Shown: one piece after another, positions 8,291 through 16,659 of the stretch | How positions within the stretch are numbered: position 1 is the first letter of the stretch | Layout of the letters: each line of letters starts with the position of its first letter | NCBI GenBank assembly: GCA_945878355.1 | Contig: CAMCTC010000052.1 | Coordinates: 1 to 32,191, forward strand | Reading direction: 5' to 3' | DNA: 32,191 nt | Source: Bordetella parapertussis | GTDB taxonomy: Bacteria > Pseudomonadota > Gammaproteobacteria > Burkholderiales > Burkholderiaceae_C | Notes under the pieces: generated by a model | The model's database searches: none | Told to the model about the DNA's origin: nothing | Seen by the model: only the letters and a program-made list of their open reading frames with translations | Made by a program: the position numbers and the translations under genes

Positions 8291-9245
8291 CGCCAGCCTT
8301 GAGCCGCGGGTCGACCAGCGCGTACAGCAGGTCGACGAAGAAATTCACCACGACGACGCCCGCCACCAGCCACATCACCACATCGCGCACCACCACCAGG
8401 TCGCGGTTGGCGATGGCCTGGAACACCAGCCGGCCTATCCCCGGCAGCACGAAGACGTTCTCGACGACGATGGTGCCGGCAATCAGGTTGGCGAACTGCA
8501 AACCCATCACCGTCAGCACCGGAATCATCGCGTTGCGCAGCACATGTTTCCACAGCGTGGCGCGCCGCGTCAGCCCTTTGGCGCGTGCGGTGCGAACGAA
8601 ATCCTCGCGCATCACCTCGAGCACCGCCGATCGCGTGACGCGCGCCAGGATCGCTGCCTGCACCAGCGCGAGCGAACTCGCCGGCAGCAGCAGCGAGCGC
8701 AGGCCAGGCCAAAGACCGCCGCCGTCGTCGCCGCTCCAGCCCGGAAAACCGCCCGCGCTGACCCACTGCAGCTTGACCGCGAACAACAGGATCAGCAGGA
8801 TCGCGAACCAAAAGCTCGGGATCGCGATGCCGAGCTGGCTTGCCGCCATCACGCCGACATCGCCGAGCCGGTTGTGGCGCGACGCGGCAAAAATGCCCAG
8901 CGACAGCGCCAGCAAAGTGGTCAGCCCCATCGCCAGCGCTGCCAGCGGCAGCGTCACCCGCAGCCGCTCGGCAATCAGCTCGGCGGTCGGCGTGTCGTAG
9001 GAGATGCTGTTGGCAGTCTGGCCTTGCGCCAAACCACCGATCCAGCGCGCATAGCGCTGCGGCGCCGGCCGGTCCAGACCGAGTTTGCGCTCGAGCGCGG
9101 CGACGGCCTCGGGCGTCGCGGTCTCACCCAGCATCACATGGGCCACATTGCCTGGCAGCAACTCGAGCACCGAGAACACCAGCACCGAAGCCACGACCAG
9201 TGTGGCCATGAAAGTGGCGAGGCGTTTGAAGAGGAAAACCGTCAT
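8283..9245 (-). CDS. Dpp/Opp-type peptide ABC transporter permease (DppB-like)
   Basis: A 320-residue inner-membrane permease. It has the typical DppB opening FLFKRLATFMATL with the first helix, then LGLDRPAPQRYARWIGGLAQG, the binding_protein_dependent transport domain, EAA loop EDFVRTARAKGL, and the terminal VNFFVDLLYALVDPRLK that closes most DppB/OppB proteins. The start is taken as the ATG at 9245 because it places the first helix correctly; the open frame extends further upstream without family similarity. There is no Shine-Dalgarno sequence, and a weak promoter (TTGACT at 9275-9280, TAGCCT at 9251-9256, 18-nt spacing) would start the RNA almost at the ATG. It is divergent from the aldehyde dehydrogenase gene. 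No solute-binding protein gene is present in the cluster. Confidence 0.92.
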   Translation of the reverse strand: MTVFLFKRLATFMATLVVASVLVFSVLELLPGNVAHVMLGETATPEAVAALERKLGLDRPAPQRYARWIGGLAQGQTANSISYDTPTAELIAERLRVTLPLAALAMGLTTLLALSLGIFAASRHNRLGDVGVMAASQLGIAIPSFWFAILLILLFAVKLQWVSAGGFPGWSGDDGGGLWPGLRSLLLPASSLALVQAAILARVTRSAVLEVMREDFVRTARAKGLTRRATLWKHVLRNAMIPVLTVMGLQFANLIAGTIVVENVFVLPGIGRLVFQAIANRDLVVVRDVVMWLVAGVVVVNFFVDLLYALVDPRLKAGDA

Positions 9246-9250
9246 GCGAA

Positions 9251-9280
9251 AGGCTAGGCTGCGGCGAGAAAAACAGTCAA
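9251..9280 (-). promoter_or_regulatory. candidate promoter of the DppB-like gene
   Basis: On the minus strand TTGACT (-35, 9280-9275) and TAGCCT (-10, 9256-9251) are separated by 18 nt. The -10 matches consensus at only three positions. A transcript would start within a nucleotide or two of the ATG at 9245, giving a leaderless or nearly leaderless mRNA. Confidence 0.35.
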
Positions 9281-9362
9281 TCGTGCGATCTATCATGCCC
9301 CAAACCTGAGCGCCCGCCCCCCGGCATGCGATCCGGAAACGACAAGCGACAGAGGCCATCCG

Positions 9363-10826
9363 ATGACGATCCCGTTCGACTCCAGCCTTCAACTGATAGA
9401 CGGCGCCTGGCGCGCCAGCGTCAGCGGCCAGACCCTGCCCCTGCTCAACCCCAGCGACGGCAGCCAACTGGCGCAGATCGCCCGCGGCAACGCCGCCGAC
9501 ATAGCCGCCGCCGTCAGCGCTGCCCAATCCGCGCTGGATGGCGAGTGGGGCAGGCTGAGCGCTGCCGAGCGCGGCCGCATCCTGATGAAGATGAGCGCGA
9601 TCACGCTAGCACGCGCCGACGAACTGGCGCGGCTCGAAGCGCTAGACGTCGGCAAGCCGCTCAAGCAGGGGCGGGCCGACGCGGTGGCGCTGGCGCGCTA
9701 CCTCGAGTTCTACGGTGGCGCGGCCGACAAGGTGCATGGCGAGACCATTCCGTTTGCCAACGGCTACACCGCGTTGACGCTGCGCGAGCCGCACGGTGTG
9801 ACCGGCCACATCGTGCCCTGGAATTACCCGATGCAAATCATCGGCCGCTCGGTCGGCGCGGCGCTGGCGATGGGCAATGCCTGCGTGCTCAAACCGGCCG
9901 AAGAGGCTTGCCTGAGCGCGCTGGCCTTTGGCCAGATCGCCCTGCAAGCCGGGTTGCCGGCAGGCGCGCTCAACATCGTCTGCGGCCTGGGCGAGGAGGC
10001 GGGCGCCGCGCTGTCTGCCCATCCGGGCGTGGCGCATCTGTCGTTCACCGGCTCGGTGGCCGTGGGTCGGCTGATCCAGGCCGCCGCCGCGCTGAACACG
10101 ATCCCGGTCACGCTCGAACTCGGCGGCAAGAGCCCACAGATCGTCTTTGCCGACGCCGACCTAGACGCCGCGCTGCCATTTCTGGTCAACGCCGGGATCC
10201 AGAACGCCGGCCAGACCTGCTCGGCCGCGTCGCGCATCCTGGTCGAACGACCGGTGTTCGACGAGGTCAGGCGGCGCATGGCCGAGCGCTACGCCGCGCT
10301 GCGGGTCGGCCCGGCGCTGGACGATCCGGACGTCGGCCCGCTGATCTCGGCGCGCCAGCGCGAGATCGTGCAGGGCTACCTGGCTTTGGCAGCAAGCAGC
10401 GGTCTGGCCATCGCAGCCCAGGCCACGCTGCCGGCCGGCTTGCCTGCGGGCGGCTGCTATGTCGCGCCCACACTGCTCGCGCCCTGCGCGCCCGAGCACC
10501 GGCTGGCGCAGGAGGAGATCTTCGGTCCGGTCCAAGTGATGATCCCGTTCGACGGCGAAAACCACGGCGAAGCGCAGGCCTTGCGCATCGCCAACGGCAC
10601 AGCCTACGGTCTGGTCGCAGGCGTCTGGACCCGCGACGGCGGCCGGGCGCTGCGGATGGCGCGCGGACTGCGCTGCGGCCAGGTCTTCATCAACAACTAC
10701 GGTGCAGGCGGCGGCATCGAGCTGCCTTTCGGTGGTGTCAGGCATTCCGGCCATGGCCGCGAAAAAGGCTTCGAGGCGCTGTACGGCTTCTCGTCGCTGA
10801 AGACAGTGGCGATCAAGCACGATTGA
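9363..10826 (+). CDS. NAD(P)+-dependent aldehyde dehydrogenase (betaine aldehyde dehydrogenase-like)
   Basis: A 487-residue ALDH-superfamily enzyme that oxidises an aldehyde to its carboxylic acid. Landmarks are PWNYP with the oxyanion N154, cofactor-binding K177 in LKPAEEA, SFTGS (228-231), general base E252 in ELGGKSP, catalytic nucleophile C286 in GQTCSAASR, EEIFGPV, and the closing PFGGVRHSGHGREKG. The length is normal for the family. The overall sequence is closest in style to betaine/gamma-aminobutyraldehyde dehydrogenases, but substrate specificity cannot be fixed by eye. The ATG at 9363 has AGAGG about 8-10 nt upstream. The gene is divergent from the ABC transporter, and its 3' end contains the -35 element of the following toxin-antitoxin operon. 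Confidence 0.92.
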   Translation: MTIPFDSSLQLIDGAWRASVSGQTLPLLNPSDGSQLAQIARGNAADIAAAVSAAQSALDGEWGRLSAAERGRILMKMSAITLARADELARLEALDVGKPLKQGRADAVALARYLEFYGGAADKVHGETIPFANGYTALTLREPHGVTGHIVPWNYPMQIIGRSVGAALAMGNACVLKPAEEACLSALAFGQIALQAGLPAGALNIVCGLGEEAGAALSAHPGVAHLSFTGSVAVGRLIQAAAALNTIPVTLELGGKSPQIVFADADLDAALPFLVNAGIQNAGQTCSAASRILVERPVFDEVRRRMAERYAALRVGPALDDPDVGPLISARQREIVQGYLALAASSGLAIAAQATLPAGLPAGGCYVAPTLLAPCAPEHRLAQEEIFGPVQVMIPFDGENHGEAQALRIANGTAYGLVAGVWTRDGGRALRMARGLRCGQVFINNYGAGGGIELPFGGVRHSGHGREKGFEALYGFSSLKTVAIKHD

Positions 10827-10852
10827 CCTTGCAACACGCTTCGTCATACACT
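10823..10852 (+). promoter_or_regulatory. sigma70-type promoter of the RHH/PIN toxin-antitoxin operon
   Basis: TTGACC (10823-10828) and TACACT (10847-10852) are separated by 18 nt, a good sigma70 match in a GC-rich genome. The -35 overlaps the stop codon of the aldehyde dehydrogenase gene. Transcription would begin near 10859, about 23 nt before the antitoxin ATG, leaving room for its GGAG ribosome binding site. Confidence 0.6.
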
Positions 10853-10881
10853 GTCTTACCTGCCATTTCTGGAGTATCGCG

Positions 10882-11139
10882 ATGCGCATCAACGCCCGCC
10901 TGGACGACGAATCCCAGGCGCAAATCGACTACCTCACGCAGACCACCGGCCAGAGCGTCAGCCATGTGGTTCGCGAGGCGCTGGCGCGTTATCACCGCGA
11001 TGTGCGTGCCAGCCAGGGTGGCCCGCGCCGCTTGTTGGCGATGATTGGTCAGGGCGACAGTGGGCGCAGCGATGTAGCGTCCCAGGTCAAGCAACAGGTC
11101 TACGAGGCGTTGCTTGCCAAGCATGGGCTGAAGGGCTGA
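10882..11139 (+). CDS. ribbon-helix-helix antitoxin (CopG/Arc type)
   Basis: An 85-residue protein. The N-terminal 45 residues form a ribbon-helix-helix pattern: strand MRINARLDD, helix ESQAQIDYLTQTTG, turn, and helix SVSHVVREALARYHRD. Such proteins dimerise to bind operator DNA. The C-terminal 40 residues are the likely toxin-binding tail. The next gene, 11 bp downstream, encodes a PIN ribonuclease, so this is the antitoxin and autorepressor of a VapBC-type module. The ATG at 10882 has GGAG 7-8 nt upstream. A promoter is visible at 10823-10852. The role is inferred from fold pattern and gene order; the family is clear. Confidence 0.85.
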   Translation: MRINARLDDESQAQIDYLTQTTGQSVSHVVREALARYHRDVRASQGGPRRLLAMIGQGDSGRSDVASQVKQQVYEALLAKHGLKG

Positions 11140-11150
11140 AGCGTCGCCTG

Positions 11151-11564
11151 ATGATCGCCGTCGACAGCGGATTTCTCTACGCACTGGTCGACCGGCGCGA
11201 CGCTTGGCATGACCGGGCAGTGGCTCAGGCCGGCACAGCGTCAGGGGGCTGGATCACGACTTGGCCTGTCTTGACCGAGGTGTGTCACCTGTTTCATCGC
11301 CGCCTGGCGCCGCGCCAAGCCAGCGAGTTGATGGCCGACGTGGCCGACGGCCTGTTGATCGCCTGGGACATGCCGCGTGAGCAGTTTGGCCGCATCCCGG
11401 CCATGATGCAGCAGTACGCGCGCCTGCCAATGGACCTGGCCGACGCCTCGCTGGTGCTGCTGGCCGAGCACCTGGGCCATGGCCGCATCCTGTCGACCGA
11501 CGAGCGCGATTTCGACACCTACCGCTGGAAACAGCACAAGCCTTTCCACAACCTGCTGGCCTGA
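11151..11564 (+). CDS. PIN-domain ribonuclease toxin (VapC-like)
   Basis: A 137-residue single-domain PIN protein. The acidic metal-binding residues of the family are in place: D5 in VDSGFLYAL, E43 in TEVCHLF, D98 in PMDLADAS (with D95 nearby) and D117 in LSTDERDF. PIN toxins use Mg2+/Mn2+ to cleave RNA, often initiator tRNA or rRNA. The gene lies directly behind a ribbon-helix-helix antitoxin gene. The final segment TYRWKQHKPFHNLL is typical of PIN proteins encoded with CopG-type partners. The start is the ATG at 11151, with no strong ribosome binding site, consistent with translational coupling to the antitoxin. Confidence 0.88.
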   Translation: MIAVDSGFLYALVDRRDAWHDRAVAQAGTASGGWITTWPVLTEVCHLFHRRLAPRQASELMADVADGLLIAWDMPREQFGRIPAMMQQYARLPMDLADASLVLLAEHLGHGRILSTDERDFDTYRWKQHKPFHNLLA

Positions 11565-11587
11565 GCGCCGGCGCACGGAGACAAGAC

Positions 11588-12352
11588 ATGCGACTCAAGG
11601 ACAAAGTGGCCATCATCACCGGTGGCGGCTCGGGCTTTGGCGAAGGCATCGCCGCCAAATTCGTCGCCGAAGGCGCGCGGGTGCTGATCGCCGACCGGGA
11701 TCTGGCAGGCGGCCAGCGCGTGGCCGCCAGACTGGGGCCAGCGGCGCGAGCGATCCAGGTCGATGTGGCAGTGGCCGCCGATGTGCAGCGGATGATGGAG
11801 GCGGCTCAAGAGCATTTCGGCGGCATCGACATCCTCGTCAACAACGCCGGTGTCACGCACCTGCCGCAAGCGCTCGAAGACGTGTTGGAGGAAGACTTCG
11901 ACCGCATCGTCGCGGTCAACATGAAAGCAATCTACCTGGCGATGCGCCAGGTGGTGCCGCGCTTCAAGGCCAAGGCGCCCGGCACTCAAGGCATACGCGG
12001 CGTGGTGCTCAACATCGCCAGCACTGCCGGCGTCAGCCCGCGGCCGCGGCTGGGTTGGTACAACGCCAGCAAAGGCTGGGTCATCACCGCCACCCGCGCC
12101 AACGCGGTCGAACTCGCGCCTTTCGGCATCCGGGTCGTCGCGCTCAACCCGGTGGCCGGCGAGACGCCGCTGCTCAAGTCCTTCATGGGCGAGGACACGC
12201 CCGAGATCCGCGCCAAGTTTCTGTCGACGATCCCGATCGGCCGCTTTTCTCAGCCCGAGGACCTGGGCAACGCGGCCTGCTTTCTGTGCAGCGACGAGGC
12301 CAGCATGATCACCGGCGTGTGCATGGAGGTCGACGGCGGGCGCTGCATCTGA
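11588..12352 (+). CDS. short-chain dehydrogenase/reductase (SDR family)
   Basis: A 254-residue classical SDR. The NAD(P)-binding motif is TGGGSGFG (11-18). D36 after strand beta2 favours NAD(H). NNAG is at 85-88. The catalytic residues are N111, S145, Y158 and K162 (YNASK). The C-terminal MITGVCMEVDGG is the usual SDR ending. The residues PVAGETPL near 190 replace the more common PG motif. This group includes 3-ketoacyl-ACP reductase-like, glucose dehydrogenase-like and sugar alcohol dehydrogenases; the substrate is unknown. The ATG at 11588 has GGAG 8 nt upstream. The stop codon lies in a 13-bp tandem repeat. Confidence 0.9.
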   Translation: MRLKDKVAIITGGGSGFGEGIAAKFVAEGARVLIADRDLAGGQRVAARLGPAARAIQVDVAVAADVQRMMEAAQEHFGGIDILVNNAGVTHLPQALEDVLEEDFDRIVAVNMKAIYLAMRQVVPRFKAKAPGTQGIRGVVLNIASTAGVSPRPRLGWYNASKGWVITATRANAVELAPFGIRVVALNPVAGETPLLKSFMGEDTPEIRAKFLSTIPIGRFSQPEDLGNAACFLCSDEASMITGVCMEVDGGRCI

Positions 12353-12413
12353 TCGCCGGATCTGATCGCAGGATCTGATCGCCGGCCCTGATCGCCGGAT
12401 CTGGGCGCCAGCC
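12349..12413 (+). repeat. 13-bp tandem repeat, about five units
   Basis: Unit CTGATCGCCGGAT. Units lie at 12349-12361, 12362-12374 (one mismatch), 12375-12387 (two mismatches at its end), 12388-12400 and a degenerate fifth at 12401-12413. The first unit contains the TGA stop of the SDR gene, and the array ends 9 bp before the end of the convergent aminotransferase gene. Since 13 is not a multiple of 3, changes in copy number would not alter the SDR protein unless unit 1 is affected. Confidence 0.85.
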
Positions 12414-12422
12414 TGGCCTCGA

Positions 12423-13619
12423 TCAGGCGTTCAGCACCGCGGCAATCGCCTCGGCGGTACGCCCGACGTTGGCGCTGTTGAGCCCGGCGATGCAGACCCG
12501 TCCCGAGCGGATCAGGTAGACCGCGTGCTGCTCGCGCAGCGCATCGACCTGTGCGCCGCTCAGCCCCGTGTAGCTGAACATGCCGCGCTGGCTCAGCAGG
12601 TAGCCGACATCGCGCCCAGGCAACAGCGCTGCCAACCGCGAATGCAGCGCGCGCCGCATCGCCAGGATGCGGTCGCGCATAGAGGCCAGCTCGGCCTCCC
12701 ACATCGGCCGCAGGTCGGCATCGCCCAGCACATGGGCGACGATCTTCGCCGCGTGAAGACCGGGGCTGGAGTAGATGCGGCGTACCGTGAAGCGCAGCTG
12801 GCCCATCACCAGTTCGGCCTCGGCAGCGCTGGCACAGACCGCGCTGAGCGCACCGCAGCGCTCGCCGTACACGCTCATGCTCTTGGAAAACGAGTTCGCG
12901 ACGAAGAAAGTCAGCCCGGCATCGGCCAAGGCCCGCACCGAATAAGCATCCTCGGTGATGCCATCGCCGAAACCCTGGTAGGCCAGGTCGAGATAAGGCA
13001 GCAACTCGCGATCGCGCAACACCGGGATCAGCGCATCCCACTGCGCAGCACTCAGGTCGACCCCGGTCGGGTTGTGGCAGCAGGCGTGCAGCAGCACGAT
13101 GCTGCGCTTGGGCAGGCCGCGCAAGGTGTCGAGCATCGCGTCGAAACGCAGCCCGCCGCTGGCCGCATCGAAATACGGGTAGTTGTGAACCTGGAAACCG
13201 CTGCCCTCGAACATCGAGCGGTGGTTGTCCCAGGTCGGGTCGCTGACCCAGACCGCCGCGTCGGGCAACCAGGTCTTGAGGAAATCAGCGCCGACTTTGA
13301 GCCCGCCCGACGAGCCCACGGTCTGTATCGTCGCGACCCGACCGGCGGCGATCGCCGGATGGCCCGACCCGAGCAAGAGCTTGGCGACCTCGGCGCGGCA
13401 GGCCGCGTCGCCCTCCATCGGCAGGTAGGGCTTGGGGCCTGCGGCGGCCAGGATGCGGGCCTCGGCCAGCTGCACGCTGGGCAGCACCGGCAGCCGGCCT
13501 TGCTCGTCGAAATAGATGCCGATCGACAGGTTGACCTTGGCCGGCCGCGGATCGGCGTTGTAGGCATCGACCAACGCGAAGATCGGATCGCCCGCATAGG
13601 GCTTGACATGTTCGAACAT
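12423..13619 (-). CDS. aromatic/aspartate aminotransferase (TyrB/AspC family)
   Basis: A 398-residue class I PLP-dependent aminotransferase that moves an amino group between aspartate or aromatic amino acids and 2-oxoglutarate. Visible features are YLPMEGD (substrate loop), TVGSSGGLKVGADFL, SDPTWDNH (with the PLP-stacking W130), HACCHNPTGVD (N183), D211 and Y214 (YLDLAYQGFGDG), Schiff-base lysine K246 in NSFSKSMSVYGER with phosphate-binding R254, and SGRVCIAGLN near the C-terminus supplying the carboxylate-binding Arg. The length fits the AspC/TyrB family exactly. A TyrB-like role is favoured but not proven. The ATG at 13619 has GAGAGA upstream, and a GATAAT -10 box lies at 13648-13653 within a small inverted repeat (13642-13657). 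Confidence 0.93.
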   Translation of the reverse strand: MFEHVKPYAGDPIFALVDAYNADPRPAKVNLSIGIYFDEQGRLPVLPSVQLAEARILAAAGPKPYLPMEGDAACRAEVAKLLLGSGHPAIAAGRVATIQTVGSSGGLKVGADFLKTWLPDAAVWVSDPTWDNHRSMFEGSGFQVHNYPYFDAASGGLRFDAMLDTLRGLPKRSIVLLHACCHNPTGVDLSAAQWDALIPVLRDRELLPYLDLAYQGFGDGITEDAYSVRALADAGLTFFVANSFSKSMSVYGERCGALSAVCASAAEAELVMGQLRFTVRRIYSSPGLHAAKIVAHVLGDADLRPMWEAELASMRDRILAMRRALHSRLAALLPGRDVGYLLSQRGMFSYTGLSGAQVDALREQHAVYLIRSGRVCIAGLNSANVGRTAEAIAAVLNA

Positions 13620-13647
13620 CGAGGTCTCTCTCGGGGATGGAGCCCGG

Positions 13648-13653
13648 ATTATC
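13648..13653 (-). promoter_or_regulatory. candidate -10 box of the aminotransferase gene
   Basis: GATAAT on the minus strand, 28 nt before the ATG at 13619. It sits inside the 5-bp inverted repeat GCCCG/CGGGC (13642-13646 and 13653-13657). No clear -35 is visible. Confidence 0.35.
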
Positions 13654-13669
13654 GGGCGGTGACGGCCTG

Positions 13670-14155
13670 CTAGAGCAAGGCCTCGATGTCGGCGCCGAGT
13701 TTCTCGGGCTTGTCCTGCGGTGCGTAGCGGCGGACGACCTGGCCGTCACGCCCGATCAGAAACTTGGTGAAGTTCCACTTGACCGACTCGCTGCCCAGCA
13801 GGCCGGGCGCCTCGGCTTTGAGCCACCGGTAGATCGGGTGAGCGCCCGCGCCGTTGACCTCGACCTTGGCCATCATCGGAAAGCTCACGCCGTGGTTGAG
13901 CTGGCAGAAAGACGCGATCTCGGCGTTGCTGCCCGGGTCCTGGTGACCGAACTCGTTGCTGGGAAAACCGAGGATCACCAGGCCACGGTCACGGTAGTTT
14001 TGCCACAGCTTCTCGAGGCCGGTGAACTGCGGCGTGAAACCGCATTGGCTGGCGGTGTTGACGATCAACACCACCTTGCCGGCCAGATCGGCCAGAGGCA
14101 GCTTGTGCCCGCTGATGTCGATCGCCTCGAAATCGCTGATGCTTTGTTCGGCCAT
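13670..14155 (-). CDS. glutathione peroxidase family protein (cysteine type, BtuE-like)
   Basis: A 161-residue thioredoxin-fold peroxidase. The peroxidatic cysteine is C38 in NTASQCGFTPQ, with Q72 in SNEFGHQDPG and W127/N128 in KWNFTKFL completing the catalytic tetrad. C84 in ASFCQLNHGVSFP lies where the resolving cysteine of thioredoxin-dependent bacterial enzymes such as BtuE sits. It therefore probably reduces hydrogen or lipid peroxides using thioredoxin rather than glutathione (inference from family). The predicted location is cytoplasmic, since no signal peptide is present. The ATG at 14155 is chosen because it aligns with family N-termini; an upstream in-frame ATG near 14190 would add a basic extension. 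The codon for residue 38 is Cys, not Sec. Confidence 0.93.
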   Translation of the reverse strand: MAEQSISDFEAIDISGHKLPLADLAGKVVLIVNTASQCGFTPQFTGLEKLWQNYRDRGLVILGFPSNEFGHQDPGSNAEIASFCQLNHGVSFPMMAKVEVNGAGAHPIYRWLKAEAPGLLGSESVKWNFTKFLIGRDGQVVRRYAPQDKPEKLGADIEALL

Positions 14156-14256
14156 GGTGGAACGCCTCCGGTTGCTGTGAAAACCCATCGTAGCCCGAGT
14201 GCGAATCACCCAGCGCGCCGACGGCTTTGGCGCCAGCCCGCTCGCCCTCGCCCGGC

Positions 14257-15156
14257 TCAATCGCGCTGCACCGCCGCCAGCAGGGCCGCACCGAGGATCA
14301 TCAACGCACCCAGGGCCTCGCGCAGTCCTGGGTTCGCAGCGCCCAGCGCCAGCGACGAAGCGCTGGCGAAAAAGACCTCGGTGATCATGATCACCGAACC
14401 GGTGTTGGCCGGCAGCTTGGCCGCGCCGTGCTGCAGCGCGAGGTTGGCGGCCAGGAACCAAAGCGCCAGCGCCAGCGCACCCAACGCCAGAACCCCCGAC
14501 GCTGCCGGCAAGGGCGTGACATGACCGGACTGGCTCAGCGTGGCGGCCAATACCAGCGAGACCGCCGACCCGCCGGCGAACATCGCCAGCGCGCAGGCGC
14601 TGCTGCTGCAGTGCGACTGGCGCCGAAGCAGCACGTTGTTGAGTGCAAACCCGACGCCACCCAGCAGGCCCAGCGCGTCGCTCAGGCTGGTGATCAGCGG
14701 CCAGGCGCTGCCGCCCACCGGCCACAGCACCACCAGCGCACCGGCCAGTGCCAGCGCCACCCGCAAACCGCCGCGCGCGCTGACGCGTTCGCCCAGCAAC
14801 CAGCGCGCCAGCAGCACGGTCCACAGCGGCATCAGGTAGAACAGCAGGATCACGCGCACCACATCGCCCAGGCTGACCGCCCAGTTGAAGCAGGCGTTGG
14901 TCACGCCGGCCGCCAGCATCAGGCTCCACAGCGCGGGGGTGCGCAGCAATTCGCCCAGCGCGGCCGGCCGCAACACCAGCAGCAGGGCCACCGCCGTCGC
15001 GTAGCTCAATCCCGTGAGCCACAGCGGGTGCAGCCCCAATGCGGCGAGCTGGCGAAACGGCCACCAACTCACGCCAAAGGCAAAAGCGTTGAACACCAGC
15101 GCCATCACGCCCCAGCTGCGGCCACTGACGGCCACAGGGGCCGCGCCGGCGCTCAA
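14257..15156 (-). CDS. EamA/DMT family transporter
   Basis: A hydrophobic protein of about 299 residues with roughly ten transmembrane helices in two EamA repeats. Characteristic features are FGVSWWPFRQL in helix 1, FYLMPLWTVLLARWLLGERV closing the first repeat, and SVIMITEVFFASASSLALG in the second. Members of this superfamily export amino acids, purines or other metabolites; no substrate can be named here. The TTG at 15156 overlaps the lplT stop codon as TTGA and gives a short cytosolic N-terminus. An ATG at 15105 preceded by GGGG is the alternative start and would begin almost at helix 1. Coupling to lplT is likely either way. Confidence 0.85.
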   Translation of the reverse strand: MSAGAAPVAVSGRSWGVMALVFNAFAFGVSWWPFRQLAALGLHPLWLTGLSYATAVALLLVLRPAALGELLRTPALWSLMLAAGVTNACFNWAVSLGDVVRVILLFYLMPLWTVLLARWLLGERVSARGGLRVALALAGALVVLWPVGGSAWPLITSLSDALGLLGGVGFALNNVLLRRQSHCSSSACALAMFAGGSAVSLVLAATLSQSGHVTPLPAASGVLALGALALALWFLAANLALQHGAAKLPANTGSVIMITEVFFASASSLALGAANPGLREALGALMILGAALLAAVQRD

Positions 15157-16430
15157 TGCCGGTCCGACCGGGCGATGGCCAGCAGGCGCTCGACCTCGTC
15201 TCTGTGCAGCACGGTGTTGCGCAGATGCCAGCGCCGGATCAGCTCCATCACCCCGGCCACCACCAGCCCGAACACCGCGATCGCGGTGAAAGCCGATAGA
15301 TTGAGCTTGGTCATGCCGGTGTAGAAAGCGCCCAGGCCCAGGATGCAGGCCTGCTCGTTGAAGTTCTGCACCGCGATCGATCGGCCGGCACCCATCAGGT
15401 TGTGGCCACGGTGCTGCAGCAGCGCGTTCATCGGTACGATCAGGAAGCCGCACAGCGCGCCCAACACGATCAGGAAAGGCACCGCGACCCACAGCGTGGT
15501 GACCAGGTCGAGCCCGATCATCAGGATGCCAACGATGATGCCCAGCGGGATCACGCGCACCGCGCGGTCGAGCTTCATGACGGCCGACGCGAGCAATGCA
15601 CCGAACACCGAGCCGATGATCACCACGCCGGCCAGGTTGGAGGCCTGCGTCGTGCCGTAGCCCAGCGCGGCGGCGGCCCAGGCAAACACGATCACCCGCA
15701 GGTTGCCGAACACGCCCCACAGCAGCGTGGTGGTGGCCAGCGAGATCTGACCCAACTTGTCGGCCCACAGCCGGGCGTTGCACTGCGCAAAGTCACGCAC
15801 CAGCGCGACCGGGCTGCCGTTGAGTGCTTGCAGCGGCGCCTCGGTGCGCGGGATGTAGAGATTGAAGACCGCGGCAATCGCGTAGAGCAGGATCATCGAG
15901 GCGATCGCGGCCTCGGGCGGCGTGTCCACGCTGGTGACGAACCACGGAAAGTCGAGGCCCAACAGCAAAGGCGACAGCTTGGGTCCGATCAGTTGGCCGC
16001 CCACCAGGATGCCCAGGATGATCGAGGCGATCGTCAACCCTTCGACCCAGCCGTTGGCCTTGACCAACTGAGACGGCGGCAGCAACTCGGTCAGGATGCC
16101 GTACTTGGCCGGCGAATAGGCCGCAGCACCCAGACCGACGACGGCATAGGCCAGCAGCGGATGGCTGCCAAACAGCATCATCAAGCAGCCCACCACTTTG
16201 ATGCTGTTGGAGAAGAACATCACCCGGCCCTTGGGCACGGCGTCGGCAAAAGCGCCTACGAACGGCGCCAGCAGCACGTAGAACAGCGCGAACATCGGTG
16301 CCAGCGCCGGAATCTGCCAGGCCGGCGCGTTGTCGGACTTGAGCAATTCGATCGCCGCCACCAACAGCGCGTTGTCAGCCATAGAGCTGAAGAACTGCGC
16401 CGCCATGATGGTGTAGAAGCCTTTTTTCAT
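15153..16430 (-). CDS. lplT: lysophospholipid transporter LplT
   Basis: A 425-residue major facilitator superfamily protein with about twelve transmembrane helices. The opening [23 protein letters not shown], written here as its first part [18 protein letters not shown], and the segments [18 protein letters not shown] and [14 protein letters not shown] are signature LplT features. In E. coli LplT flips lysophospholipids across the inner membrane for reacylation by the acyltransferase Aas. No aas gene or fused acyltransferase domain lies next to it here. The ATG at 16430 has GAAGAGA upstream. The gene is divergent from alr and has a TTGA overlap with the following transporter gene. Confidence 0.92.
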   Translation of the reverse strand: MKKGFYTIMAAQFFSSMADNALLVAAIELLKSDNAPAWQIPALAPMFALFYVLLAPFVGAFADAVPKGRVMFFSNSIKVVGCLMMLFGSHPLLAYAVVGLGAAAYSPAKYGILTELLPPSQLVKANGWVEGLTIASIILGILVGGQLIGPKLSPLLLGLDFPWFVTSVDTPPEAAIASMILLYAIAAVFNLYIPRTEAPLQALNGSPVALVRDFAQCNARLWADKLGQISLATTTLLWGVFGNLRVIVFAWAAAALGYGTTQASNLAGVVIIGSVFGALLASAVMKLDRAVRVIPLGIIVGILMIGLDLVTTLWVAVPFLIVLGALCGFLIVPMNALLQHRGHNLMGAGRSIAVQNFNEQACILGLGAFYTGMTKLNLSAFTAIAVFGLVVAGVMELIRRWHLRNTVLHRDEVERLLAIARSDRH

Positions 16431-16659
16431 TCTCTTCGCTCAGAAGCCTCTGTCCGGCTCAAACCGGTCTCCAACCGTTACAAATCAGGCCTCAGCGCAC
16501 ACCATCCACCGGGGACCGCCTGGCCAGATCGGCCGGGTGCGGCGCGGTTATAGCACGCACCCCTGGCGCGACGCCCAGCCGGCCCAACCCAGACCACAGG
16601 CGCTGGCAGAATCCAGGGCCCGACCTAGCAGCCAGCCAGCGCGAGACGCCAGCGACCCG

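Noticed and set aside
7361..8302. Long plus-strand open frame (over 300 codons) across the DppC-like permease
   Set aside because: It is Gln/Arg/Ala-rich with no family features and lies antisense to a permease with clear motifs; a typical shadow in GC-rich DNA.
16537..16659. N-terminal extension of alanine racemase
   Set aside because: The 41 extra residues are Pro/Arg/Ala-rich and unlike the family, which starts at the ATG at 16660.
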